In this document: positions 34,107 through 42,861 of the stretch, in pieces | Numbering within the stretch: position 1 is the stretch's first letter | Layout of the letters: every line of letters starts with the position of its first letter | Assembly (NCBI RefSeq): GCF_000242455.2 | Contig: NC_019892.1 | Span: 4,836,001-4,900,000 of the forward strand | Source: Singulisphaera acidiphila DSM 18658 | GTDB taxonomy: Bacteria; Planctomycetota; Planctomycetia; Isosphaerales; Isosphaeraceae | DNA: 64,000 nucleotides | Reading direction: 5' to 3' | Translations under genes and position numbers: made by a program | The notes under the pieces: generated by a model | Database searches by the model: none | What the model was told of the DNA's origin: nothing | What the model saw: the letters and a program-made list of their open reading frames with translations, nothing else

Positions 34107-36215
34107 TCATTGGCTTGTGCCCGTCTTTTCCTCAAGGAGTCGCTCCAATTTCTGCTCGATGTCGCGCAAACGCCGCTCATGATCGGGTGGGGGTGGGGTG
34201 ACGTCTGGTTCGACCGGTGAGTCTGTCGGCCGGGAGCGAAGAACGGACTGGGATGAGTTGATCGGCTTGCGCTGGCTCGATGATCGACCGAAGTCAGGCT
34301 CCTCATTCTTGCCCACGGCGCGTCGTAGTTCGCTGCTCCGGCGTGCCAAGCCGTCCAGATGTTCGAGTTTCAACCGCAAGGCTTCTTGCTGGCTGAGGAT
34401 CTGGTCGTTCAACCGGTCGGTTGTCGCGCGAGCGCCCTGGTGGTCACCATTTCTCAACTGGCTCTCGGCACTCTGGATTAACGAACTCAACTCGACCTCG
34501 CTGAGGACCGGAGCGGACGACGGCTGATTCGTCTCCGGAGTTGGCTTCCTGGCCCCCTTCGTCGGAAGCTCGTCATCGATATACAGATATGCAAGATTGT
34601 TGCGTGCCAGCAAGTGATAGATCGATTCGGAGGTTGCGTAGTAACCGCGATTGCCTCTCGGCTCAGCGTAATTGCTGACGCCGGCAACGAACCCATCTAA
34701 GGTGGACAAACTGCCACCGTTGCGGCCCTGCTTTGGCGCAAATCTGCATTCAGTCGCAGTGTATGGAGAATCGTTGAATAGTTTGATTTTTGAGTTGATG
34801 ATATCGGTCGTCCAGCAGGTTGGGGTGTTACCATCCGAGCAGCCGGCGGTTATCATCCTCATCCCCTTTTGAGGCTCCCATGAGGGAGGAATGATCGGGG
34901 AAACGGCCAGCGTCCGATTGGGACGAATCCGGAGCAGGGCGACATCCCTGCCGAGGTCGTAGTCCACGACCACGGCGGTGACAGTCTGGACTTGGCTTGG
35001 TTTGTGGGACTCGCCGTTGAAGAGGTCGACTGTGATTTTGTGCGGGGCGCGTTCTGGGGGATCATTGGGGTTGTTGTTTAATTTGAAAATATGTGCGCAT
35101 GTAAGAATCAATGATGCCTCGGGCACGCTTTGAATCACCGTCCCGGAACCGAACCCGATACTGCCGCTCCCCTGAACCTTGATGCGGACAACCGTCTCCC
35201 ACGGCCTTGGGTTTGTCTTGACATCCAAGGTGGGTTCGTTGTTGGCTCCGCCGCCGTCGTCGTCGTTCGCCGGTTGAGGAGCGGGAGCCGCGAGATCCGC
35301 GTCTGGTGTCGCGTTTTTTGAGGCAGGAGGGGCTGCATTGGCATGTGGATTGATAAGAAACGGCTTTGAGACCAGAAGGCCACCGGCTGTCAGCAGGAGG
35401 ACCGTTGTCGCGATTTTGAACTGGGTCAGGAACATCGTTCGTAAGACTCCTTTCGTCAGGACCACGACGGACGTCGAGACCGCCCCGGCGACCGCTCCCT
35501 TGCCCACGGCGGTTTGCAGCCCCCCTTGGACGGCGAGCTGGATCAGGCTGTTCGGCACTGCGGCCGAGGCTGAGGTCCATGCGTTTTCCCCGATCAGGAA
35601 ACCGGCCGGAACGACCACGCCTCGTCGCGTCAGCCGAATCCGGAGGCGGTCTCGTGCCCGGGCGAGCCGGCCTCGGACCGTCCCCTCGCTGATTCCCAAC
35701 TGATTCGCTGCCGCTGTGTAGCTCAGTCCTTGCAAATAGCAGAGGACGACGGGGGAGCGGTACGACTCGGGCAGGCGATCGACCTCCTCATGGAGCAGGG
35801 CATCGGTCTCGGATTGGTCCGGATCGACACCAGGCTCCCAGGCGGTCGTCGATGCGCTGGTACGCTCGCGTTGGTCGCGTCTCGCGTTCTGAGACTTCGC
35901 CTTCTTTGCGACCCGCAAGGCGACTCCGTGGAGCCAATGGCTCAAGGTTTCACCCACATGAAGGTGATAAGCCTTGTGGGCGAGGACGAGGAACGTCGCC
36001 TGGAACGCATCCTCGGCCGCGTGTTTGTCCTGGAGCACGCCCTGACAGACGCGGAGGACCATCGATCCATGCCGCGTGACCAGCGCCGCGAAGGCGGGCT
36101 CGTCGCGCTGGGAGACGAACCGGCCCAGCAGCTCGGCGTCCGTCAAGCCGCCGACTCTCCCTGTACTGAACAGTTGGTGAACCTGACGGAACAGCTCGGC
36201 CTGTCCGTTTGCCAT
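34107..36215 (-). CDS. ECF sigma factor fused to a transmembrane trypsin-like domain lacking the catalytic serine
   Basis: This 702-residue protein starts at ATG 36215 after AAAGGAGAG. Sigma region 2 (about 35-105: HAAEDAFQATFLVLA, LSHWLHGVALRVA) and region 4 (about 145-195: LPESYRSPVVLCYLQGLSYTAAANQLGISEGTVRGRL) are clear. A helix spans about 263-283. The extracytoplasmic part (about 335-545) is trypsin-like: FGSGTVI, His375 in LTCAHIF, Asp424 in GRDVALLRI, and QGRNGGSLSTLDGFVAGV at the active-site loop. There the usual GxSGG is GRNGG: Asn499 replaces the nucleophile Ser, so the domain should not cleave peptides. A helical, partly coiled-coil C-terminus follows. Planctomycete ECF fusions of this sort are thought to sense the cell envelope; a binding rather than a proteolytic sensor is inferred. 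Confidence 0.85.
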   Translation of the reverse strand: MANGQAELFRQVHQLFSTGRVGGLTDAELLGRFVSQRDEPAFAALVTRHGSMVLRVCQGVLQDKHAAEDAFQATFLVLAHKAYHLHVGETLSHWLHGVALRVAKKAKSQNARRDQRERTSASTTAWEPGVDPDQSETDALLHEEVDRLPESYRSPVVLCYLQGLSYTAAANQLGISEGTVRGRLARARDRLRIRLTRRGVVVPAGFLIGENAWTSASAAVPNSLIQLAVQGGLQTAVGKGAVAGAVSTSVVVLTKGVLRTMFLTQFKIATTVLLLTAGGLLVSKPFLINPHANAAPPASKNATPDADLAAPAPQPANDDDGGGANNEPTLDVKTNPRPWETVVRIKVQGSGSIGFGSGTVIQSVPEASLILTCAHIFKLNNNPNDPPERAPHKITVDLFNGESHKPSQVQTVTAVVVDYDLGRDVALLRIRPNRTLAVSPIIPPSWEPQKGMRMITAGCSDGNTPTCWTTDIINSKIKLFNDSPYTATECRFAPKQGRNGGSLSTLDGFVAGVSNYAEPRGNRGYYATSESIYHLLARNNLAYLYIDDELPTKGARKPTPETNQPSSAPVLSEVELSSLIQSAESQLRNGDHQGARATTDRLNDQILSQQEALRLKLEHLDGLARRSSELRRAVGKNEEPDFGRSSSQRKPINSSQSVLRSRPTDSPVEPDVTPPPPDHERRLRDIEQKLERLLEEKTGTSQ

Positions 36216-36877
36216 GGGGCTTCTCTCTCCTTTGACTTCATCGAATCCCTCAGTAATGCCCGGTCGAGGCCCATGGCTCACATGACCTTTGGGGATTTTT
36301 ATTTTTCTGAGGGGAAGCGAGCCGGGCTCTTCGGCCCGCAAGACCGAGGTTATTCCCGAGTCCCGCGTAAAATCAAGCCTCAGGCGAGCTGATCCCCCCC
36401 TGGGATCGCGGGCACCCCGCCCGCAATTTCATGTTAACTTGAGTTGTTCAATATAAAATGATTTGAGGGAGGGCGGGTCGCCCGCGTCCCTAAGGGGAAT
36501 GCAAATTCAAGAGCGGGCAGGGATTCCGGCACGCATTCTTGGCGCATGCCGGCCTGGGACCGGGGGCGCCCCGCCCACAATTTCTTCCTTGACGCTTCCC
36601 GCTTGCCTTGTTGTTCTCAGCACTTACATCCGGCGGCGAGACTTTGGTAGATGCTTGGATTTTGGCTGGATTGATCGCAAAGGACTGGTCGTCCGTCGCC
36701 TGTTTTCGCGGGTGGGTGCGTCGGAGATCCTCGTCCGTCCGGCCAAAGGGGGATCCATGCGAATGGCCCGGTTGCTTGAAGCCGGTGCCCAGGGCCGCAT
36801 GGATCCTCGTTGCGAATCGGCCGGAGAAGCTTCAGTGTGGTTGCCCTATTGGAAGGGGGTGAGCGACTCAGACCTTA
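36216..36877. other. Gap with three palindromic repeat copies
   Basis: No gene is supported. The main content is the repeat cluster at 36399-36584; the rest (36585-36877) has only short unmatched frames. Confidence 0.5.
36399..36584. repeat. REP/BIME-like cluster: direct, inverted, direct copies
   Basis: A GC-rich element occurs three times: CCTGGGATCGCGGGCACCCC... at 36399-36430, an inverted relative GGGCGGGTCGCCCGCGTCCC... at 36471-36496, and CCTGGGACCGGGGGCGCCCC... at 36553-36584. Each contains a palindromic core, and two end in the same CAATTTC. The arrangement is that of bacterial interspersed mosaic elements; the copies could be mobilised by a RAYT transposase elsewhere. Confidence 0.6.
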
Positions 36878-37699
36878 TCACCGATCGCTCTCAAGGTTTT
36901 GGTTTTGCCTGGCAGATCCAGTTGAGCGGCGCGAGGGGGAACCGGTGGATTTCTGGGGCGCCGGTTCGTCATTCCTCCGCAAACGCCCGGGAGGGGCTTG
37001 CGTCTTCGACCCGGAGGAGGAAAAAAGGCTTCCCCGTGGCGCTGCGGGACCGGACGACGTGGAGGATGGGAGCGCTCTGTTGGTGGTTGAACCAGGCCGG
37101 CTCAGACCAAAGCTGGGGGGGGCGGTCGCCGAAGAAGCAGGGTCTGAAGAGTTCAATATGTCACGGAGCGAGGAAGAATTTCCGGCCGACGGGGATTGGG
37201 AATTCTTCCCGATGTACTCACGATAGAGCTGGGCTCGTTTTGCGGGATCGCGTTCTTTCAAGTATTCCCGGTATGCGTCGTGGCGCGTTTCCCGTTCCTT
37301 TTCACTGAAGCGGCTCGTGCTATGCGTCGTCAGGAACCCTTTTTGGTTCTCGTGCTCGCTTTCGTCTTCGTCGTCGAAGAAGCCGTCGGTGAAATTCGAG
37401 GAGGACCTTGCCCCGGCGCGGCCTAGGCCGTCGGTCGGATTCTCGCCCAGGTTGTCCTCCTCCGATTCTCCCATAAACCGCCGAAAATGGGGTGCGAATC
37501 GAGATTTCGTACTCTTGGGGGTCCGACGATGGAACTCGCCCGGCTTCGGTGGGGCGGAAGGACGTGTCAGAGGGCCGTAGGATTCGTACAGGCCCCTCGG
37601 ATCTTCCGGATCTTGGGCCTTGGACCAAGTCGACGTGACGAGGGTCGAGAGCATGGCGAAAATGAGCAGCCGGACACATTTTCTAAAGTCCAAGGCCAT
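36878..37699 (-). CDS. Exported low-complexity protein, unrecognised
   Basis: This encodes 273 residues from ATG 37699, six bases after GGAGG. MALDFRKCVRLLIFAMLSTLVTSTWSKAQ is a typical Sec signal peptide, cleaved probably after AQ. The rest is rich in Ser, Pro, Asp, Glu and Arg, with no predicted fold: PPKPGEFHRRTPKS, an acidic patch FFDDEDESEHENQKG at about 105-120, a charged helix EKERETRHDAYREYLKERDPAKRAQLYREYIGK, then a Ser/Pro-rich tail. No family is recognised. The good ribosome-binding site, signal peptide and length support a real gene. It sits alone between the sigma-factor gene and the methyltransferase operon on the minus strand; a link to either is open. Confidence 0.65.
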   Translation of the reverse strand: MALDFRKCVRLLIFAMLSTLVTSTWSKAQDPEDPRGLYESYGPLTRPSAPPKPGEFHRRTPKSTKSRFAPHFRRFMGESEEDNLGENPTDGLGRAGARSSSNFTDGFFDDEDESEHENQKGFLTTHSTSRFSEKERETRHDAYREYLKERDPAKRAQLYREYIGKNSQSPSAGNSSSLRDILNSSDPASSATAPPSFGLSRPGSTTNRALPSSTSSGPAAPRGSLFSSSGSKTQAPPGRLRRNDEPAPQKSTGSPSRRSTGSARQNQNLESDR

Positions 37700-37987
37700 C
37701 GAGCACCTCCGTTTACGGCGCAATCCCACTTCGGCTTTCGTCCTGACGCCTCAAGAGTTGCTCGGTCCCACGCAATTCTCTTTCATCGAGTGGCAACGCA
37801 CCGTGACTTCATCATTGCCGTCAAACGCCCGGGTTGCAATCTCGGCAACTCAATTGTACGGAGGCGGCCCTGAAAACAAGAGGACAAGCTTGGCGATGGC
37901 GACTCGCTCTCTCTTGCGTTCGACGACCATGGCAAGCCACGTCGCTCGATGATTCGTCCGTACGCATGCGATGAAGGTGGTCGAAGG

Positions 37988-38719
37988 TCAATCGTTGGTC
38001 CCCTTCTCGTCCTTCCGCCAGATTCCGAGCACCGACTTGCCGAGGTTGAAGCCGAGGACCGGATCGATCACGCGGGAGAGGCGCACGGCGAACTTGTCCC
38101 AGACCGCGATCTGGCGCGCGTTGGGCATGGCGCTCTGGAGGACGAGGCGGTTGCCGAGCGAGGCGAGCATGCCGACCGAGTCGAGATAGGAGAGCCTGAC
38201 GAGCGAGAGTCCTTTGGGCGCGGTGGCGCGGAGGGTCGAGCGGGTGTAGCGGCGGAAATGGCCGATGGCTTTGTCGAAGGGGGTGTAGAGCCACTGGTGC
38301 GCCGGGGAGAGTACGACGACGTGTCCACCCGGACGCAACCGGGCCATGGCACGCGCCATCTCGGCGTGGTCATCCTCGATATGTTCGAGCACGTCCATGT
38401 ACAGGAGAGTGTCGAACCCGGAATCCTCGGCAATCTGGTCGAGCGTTCCGACGACGACCTCGCAGGAGGCCGGCAGCTTCCCGCTCGCGATCGCCTGGGC
38501 GAGGCGGTCGGCCAGCGCGGGGTCGGGCTCCAGGCAGACCCAGCGCTCGGCGTTCTCGTGGATCAGAAAGCTAGTCGTCCCGCCGTGGCCGGCCCCGACC
38601 TCGAGCACCTTGCGGCCGAGGTAGGGGGTCACTTGCCGGCGCACGTACGACTTCCAGATCGTCGCTTCAGCGAACAGATCCAGTTCCGCACCCACGTACT
38701 TGAATTCATGCGTTGTCAT
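37988..38719 (-). CDS. Class I SAM-dependent methyltransferase
   Basis: This encodes 243 residues from ATG 38719. The AdoMet motif is VLEVGAGHGGTTSFLI, followed by CLEPDPAL, TLLYMDVLEHIEDDHAEMARAMARLRPGGHVVVLSPAH and YTPFDKAIGHFRRYTR. This is the Methyltransf_11/23 pattern often found beside glycosyltransferases in surface-glycan loci, where such enzymes may methylate a lipid, a sugar or a polyprenyl-linked substrate. The actual acceptor is unknown. Its start overlaps the preceding GT2 gene by 14 bases, so the two are translationally linked. It closes the three-gene minus-strand operon that begins at 41817. Confidence 0.9.
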   Translation of the reverse strand: MTTHEFKYVGAELDLFAEATIWKSYVRRQVTPYLGRKVLEVGAGHGGTTSFLIHENAERWVCLEPDPALADRLAQAIASGKLPASCEVVVGTLDQIAEDSGFDTLLYMDVLEHIEDDHAEMARAMARLRPGGHVVVLSPAHQWLYTPFDKAIGHFRRYTRSTLRATAPKGLSLVRLSYLDSVGMLASLGNRLVLQSAMPNARQIAVWDKFAVRLSRVIDPVLGFNLGKSVLGIWRKDEKGTND

Positions 38720-39788
38720 TTGCGCCACCACTTGGAGTAAAGCCAGTCCCTGACGCAGTGGCACGGATGGCGGCCCGATCGTCCTGGGGGAAGGTCCTGA
38801 CCCCGCCTACGAAGATTCCGTAGTCGCGGCTGGGGAGAAAAGTCAGGTTGTGCCGAGACCCCAGGATCACGAAGCTGAAGACGAACGCCATCATGATCGC
38901 GTGGGTCAGCAGGATCAACGACAGGCCCGCCGCCAGAGTCGCCCAGCCGGGGATCGCCCAATGAGTCGCGAACCGGACGACCACGACGGCAATGATTCCG
39001 GTCAGCGAGAGGAGGGCCAGGACGACGCTCAGAGCCAGGAGGCGGACGCCGACGATGTCGCCGTAGACCGAGATGGCGCTCAGGCCGTGCGTGACCAACC
39101 CGACGAAGTTCATCGACGACCGGCCGCGGAGCCGCTTCGCCCGCCGCGTGGGAATCGTGCAAAAGGGCTGGCGAGAGCGAAAGGTCGCTGCGGCGTAGTG
39201 ATTCCAGAGCTCGGCGACCACGACCAGGCTATTCAAACGCCGTCTCGGGATCGCACTGAAGTTACCCACGCGCACGCGCTGGCCGATCAATGCGTAATGG
39301 ATGAGTTTGTAGAGCCTATAGAATAGGCGAAAAATGAAGGTTTCGGAACGGCGCGTTCTTTCGGCGAAAACGATTTTCTGCCCTCGCTCGGAGTGCAGGC
39401 GTTCGAGCAGGCGCGGGACGTCGTTCGGGTCGTCTTCGCCGTCACCGTCCATGACCACGACGGCCTCATGGTTCAAGCGGTCCTGAGCGTAGGCCAGACC
39501 GATGGCGATCGCCCGCTGGTGGCCCAGGTTCCGGCGGAGGGTCAGGATCTCGAGCCGCCGCAGCGCGCGAAACGGCGCGCGGACCAATGCGGGGCTCGCG
39601 TCGACCACCGAGGCGTCGTCCACTACGAGGATGTCGGCAACCATCCCTTGGGAGGCCAAGGCGGCATCGAGCCGGGGAAGCACTTCGGCCAGCGCATCCC
39701 AGTCATTGAACGTGGGGATGAGCACCAGGACCGGAGCGTCATGGTCGGGGTCGGAAGCGAGACTTGAGCCATGTGTCGCTTGATCCAC
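38706..39788 (-). CDS. GT2 family glycosyltransferase
   Basis: This 360-residue GT-A fold enzyme starts VLVLIPTFNDWDALAEVLPRL, then ADILVVDDASV, LRRNLGHQRAIAIGLAYAQD and VVMDGDGEDDPNDVPRLLE (the DxD-like metal site). About 130 C-terminal residues contain two transmembrane helices (around residues 240-265 and 275-310) and end SRDYGIFVGGVRTFPQ. It resembles polyprenyl-phosphate glycosyltransferases of the GtrB/DPM1 type, though the domain end differs from the enzyme at 21643. It overlaps the methyltransferase gene and follows the large membrane protein by 76 bases, so an operon is likely. The donor sugar is unknown. Confidence 0.9.
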   Translation of the reverse strand: MDQATHGSSLASDPDHDAPVLVLIPTFNDWDALAEVLPRLDAALASQGMVADILVVDDASVVDASPALVRAPFRALRRLEILTLRRNLGHQRAIAIGLAYAQDRLNHEAVVVMDGDGEDDPNDVPRLLERLHSERGQKIVFAERTRRSETFIFRLFYRLYKLIHYALIGQRVRVGNFSAIPRRRLNSLVVVAELWNHYAAATFRSRQPFCTIPTRRAKRLRGRSSMNFVGLVTHGLSAISVYGDIVGVRLLALSVVLALLSLTGIIAVVVVRFATHWAIPGWATLAAGLSLILLTHAIMMAFVFSFVILGSRHNLTFLPSRDYGIFVGGVRTFPQDDRAAIRATASGTGFTPSGGANDNA

Positions 39789-39864
39789 AGAACTTCTGCC
39801 TTCAGGTCAAGGAGGTCTCGAACAATCAGACCGGAGGGTCGGTTGCGTCAATCGTTCATCCCGG

Positions 39865-41817
39865 TCACTCGCTCACCGGGGGGCGAGTCAAACCGCCAAT
39901 GGAAGGGGGGGCTTCGGCCGGCTCACGGAGATAGACCGTGAATGTTGGGTTGGCATAGGTCTTCTGGAAACCGGGGAGAGAGCCACCGAGGTGGGAGTAC
40001 GACGATTCGTTGACCAGGATAATCAGATCCAGCTTCCGCTTGGTTGGAACATGACTCTCGAAGCGAGACGCCAGGCGTTCGACCTCGGGGGGCGGGACGA
40101 TGGTGTTCTGGTTGTCGATCACGGTCGACTCGCGGATCGACTTGAGTTGAGCCGACGTGTAATCACGGTCGTTCCCGCCTTGATGGGCGCGTGACGCTTG
40201 CCAACGGCCGAGTCCCAGGAATCGGTTCGTGAAATAATATTCTTGGACCTTGTTGCTGAACAGCTTTTTGTCGAACCCGACCAGACGCGCCAGCTCAATC
40301 GCGCGGGTCTCGATCTCGTCGTCGGAGACCGTGCTCAGGAACGTGTCCGGTACGAAGACGTAACCGGCCTTCACGGTCATCCACCACAATCCGAGTTGTT
40401 GGTCGAAGGTGCCAAGGACCTTTGCCGCCGCGTACTTCGGGGTGTCCAGCTCACGGATCAATTTGGCGAGATTGCGCCGATACGACGGAATGAGTTCCCA
40501 CCCGTGACCGGGCCAATCCCGAGGCTGCGTCTCCACGTGAGCTCGTTTTTCGGCCGGGACAAACGCTTGGTAGAGGATGGCCGTGGCGGCCACCACGCCG
40601 AGGACCGCTGGGGCGAGCCGGAACCTCGATAGCAGACTTTTGAAAGTAATGATGAGGCAGATACCATTCGAAAACGCGAAGATCGACTTCATGCGATCGT
40701 CGAAATGATACAGTTGGATCCCGCGACCGAGGAGGATCGCGGAGAGCGGCATGGCCACCACGCTGGCCGCACAGAGGGCGAGACACACGATGATGGTCCG
40801 ACGTTCCGCTTCGGAGGTCTCGGAGCGACCGGCCTTCCACCACGCTGCGCCGGCCAGTGCGATGATGATCGCCAGTGAGCCTGGGGCCGGTGGGAGGAAT
40901 GGAGGCGACAGTCGTTGAATCGGGAACATCCCCCAACGGGCCACGACCTGAGGATCGGATTGGGTCGACTGGATCAGGAACGGCGAGGCGCACACCAAAA
41001 ACGCCGCTGCGAATTGCAGGCCGGCGAACCAGGGGACTCGACTCGGTCGAGCGACGAGCGCCGCGGACAGCAGGAACAAGGTCGCGAATCCGGCGATGAT
41101 TCCGAGGTGTAAGTCCCCTTGAAATGCCAACGCGACGGCGCCACCGTGCAAAAGGTAGGCGAGGGACCGTCGTTCTTGCCCTTTCAAAGCCGCCCAGAAT
41201 CGGCCGGCCGTCAGGATCAGGCCGAAGAACACGAGGCTCGTGTTGTAGGGCCGAGGATACCGGAATGCCCAGACGGGCGAGGATATCAAGCTGCCGAAGA
41301 CTCGGTGTGCGCCCGGCCCGGTCAGGAAGAAGGCCAGCAAGGCGGTGGCCACGGTGGCGCCGGGAGGTCGCACGAACCCCTTCACCAATACCAACAAGAT
41401 CACGAACCGGGCGGCGGCAACCAGGGCATCGGCGTAGCCGAACCCATAGTCGCCGAAAAGCCTCACCATCAAGGCGTGGGGCAACATGAAGAAGACAGGG
41501 AAGGAAACACTTTTTGTTCCGGCTGCCTCGTAGACGACGAACTCGCGGTACTTGAGCCGGGCCAGAGAGTAGATCAGCGGCAGATAATCGGTGTCGCCGT
41601 ATCGATAGAGGAGGCTGATTGAGGAAGGCTCATTTGGGCGCCGCAACGCGGTGGCGATCCAGTAGGTGCCGCCACTCAATCCCGTGATCAACATTGCCGT
41701 AAGAACGAGGAGACAAGGGGTTTTGCGGCCAAAACCATGGGATCGCTCGTTGACAGAGTTGTTTCCCGCGCGTGTGGCTCCTTGCAAGCCGGGTTCGGTC
41801 CGATCGCCGTGGTTCAC
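39865..41817 (-). CDS. Large multi-pass membrane protein, unrecognised
   Basis: This encodes 650 residues. After a short cytoplasmic tail, about 10-11 predicted transmembrane helices occupy residues 33-425, with a first extracytoplasmic loop rich in polar and acidic residues (RYGDTDYLPLIYSLARLKYREFVVYE). A soluble domain of about 200 residues then follows (from about 440), with LGTFDQQLGLWWMTVKAGYVF, FVPDTFLSTVSDDEIETRAIELARL and LIILVNESSYSHLGG. The topology, with an acidic first loop and a periplasmic C-terminal domain, resembles GT-C glycosyltransferases, but no defining motif is secure. It heads the operon with a GT2 enzyme and a methyltransferase, so a role in surface-glycan assembly is inferred. 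Confidence 0.7.
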   Translation of the reverse strand: MNHGDRTEPGLQGATRAGNNSVNERSHGFGRKTPCLLVLTAMLITGLSGGTYWIATALRRPNEPSSISLLYRYGDTDYLPLIYSLARLKYREFVVYEAAGTKSVSFPVFFMLPHALMVRLFGDYGFGYADALVAAARFVILLVLVKGFVRPPGATVATALLAFFLTGPGAHRVFGSLISSPVWAFRYPRPYNTSLVFFGLILTAGRFWAALKGQERRSLAYLLHGGAVALAFQGDLHLGIIAGFATLFLLSAALVARPSRVPWFAGLQFAAAFLVCASPFLIQSTQSDPQVVARWGMFPIQRLSPPFLPPAPGSLAIIIALAGAAWWKAGRSETSEAERRTIIVCLALCAASVVAMPLSAILLGRGIQLYHFDDRMKSIFAFSNGICLIITFKSLLSRFRLAPAVLGVVAATAILYQAFVPAEKRAHVETQPRDWPGHGWELIPSYRRNLAKLIRELDTPKYAAAKVLGTFDQQLGLWWMTVKAGYVFVPDTFLSTVSDDEIETRAIELARLVGFDKKLFSNKVQEYYFTNRFLGLGRWQASRAHQGGNDRDYTSAQLKSIRESTVIDNQNTIVPPPEVERLASRFESHVPTKRKLDLIILVNESSYSHLGGSLPGFQKTYANPTFTVYLREPAEAPPSIGGLTRPPVSE

Positions 41818-42324
41818 TAACAGGGCGCTCCCTCTGAATCCGATTCACATCCCAACGCTGTGAGGAATAGGAATGCCGTTTCCTCGTGAAAGAGCATTAG
41901 ACGTTATTTCCTACGTCAATTCGATGTCGTTCACGACAGCGTCTGGAAAATTGTCGCTGGCGGACTGCCCGACTCCTGAATCCTCACGATTCGCGGCCGG
42001 TCCCGATGATCGCCTCGCCGGTCAGCCACCGCGTTTGACTCGCTTTGCGGCCACTAACGGTTCCGGCGGTCAACTCGCCCGCTGAGGGGGGGGCGTGGTA
42101 CCGACCGGTTTCTGCTGAAACGGGACGGCTGTGCCGAAGGTTCGGAATCGTTGACCTCTTCGTCGCGAGATTCCGCTTTTTCCTTCAAAGAGGGGCCTGG
42201 TCTTCGGCCGAATACCTTCAGACATGGCGTCTCATTCGCTTGCTTCGCTTGGGTTTCCTTCGTAAGATCAAAATAGGTACGATTGGCCCAACCGGACGGA
42301 TCGAACTACAGGAGGATCGGGACT
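41818..42324. other. Divergent gap between membrane-protein and secreted-protein genes
   Basis: This 507-base gap holds no supported gene; frames of up to 168 residues that run through it are shadows of the 42325 gene or unmatched. Both flanking genes read outward, so two promoters are expected here. No repeat was recognised. Confidence 0.45.
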
Positions 42325-42828
42325 ATGGGTCGTCCATCATTTGGTCTAGCACTCGGATTTGGACTATTCCTGTTATTGCCGGCAAGCCCGGCCCACGCTC
42401 AGCTTCCGACGGATCCGTTTCAGGCCTACTTTGGTTTCTATCTCCCCCACCAAGCAGCCATTGCGCAGCAGTCGACCCCCTTGGATACGATCAATGCCGC
42501 CCAGGCGGCCCAGCAATTTGCGGCTGCGGCCGATCGGACGGGCCTCTATGATCCGAGCAACCCGTTCGGCGATGAGAATGCCGATCCGCTTCGCCCTTAC
42601 GCCCGGTCGGGCCGTGAGCGTCTGATTCGGCCTCACATCTATCCGACCAGCACGGCGAACGCAAGGCAGCGCGGTAGCGCACCGCCGGTTTATTACAACC
42701 GGGCGGCCCGCTACTATCCGACCTTGCGAGCCAGCACCGGCCCCAACCATAATCTGGCGGTCCACCGCATTGGTCGTGGCGGCGGAATGAGCATGCCTAG
42801 TATGCCCAGCATGCCCGGTCCTCGCTGA
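42325..42828 (+). CDS. Small secreted protein of unknown function
   Basis: This encodes 167 residues from ATG 42325, nine bases after AGGAGG. MGRPSFGLALGFGLFLLLPASPAHA is a clear Sec signal peptide. The mature part begins QLPTDPFQAYFGFYLPHQAAIAQQS and includes many Ala, Tyr, Pro and Asn residues (for example YDPSNPFGDENADPLRPYAR and APPVYYNRAARYYPTLRAS). The C-terminus has a short repeat, MPSMPSMPGPR. No family is recognised. Length, signal peptide and ribosome-binding site support a real gene, possibly a cell-surface or envelope protein. It converges on the CDP-paratose-epimerase-like gene, whose stop lies 33 bases away. Confidence 0.7.
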   Translation: MGRPSFGLALGFGLFLLLPASPAHAQLPTDPFQAYFGFYLPHQAAIAQQSTPLDTINAAQAAQQFAAAADRTGLYDPSNPFGDENADPLRPYARSGRERLIRPHIYPTSTANARQRGSAPPVYYNRAARYYPTLRASTGPNHNLAVHRIGRGGGMSMPSMPSMPGPR

Positions 42829-42861
42829 AATTCCAAAAGAGGCTTGGGCATTGGTCGGTGT

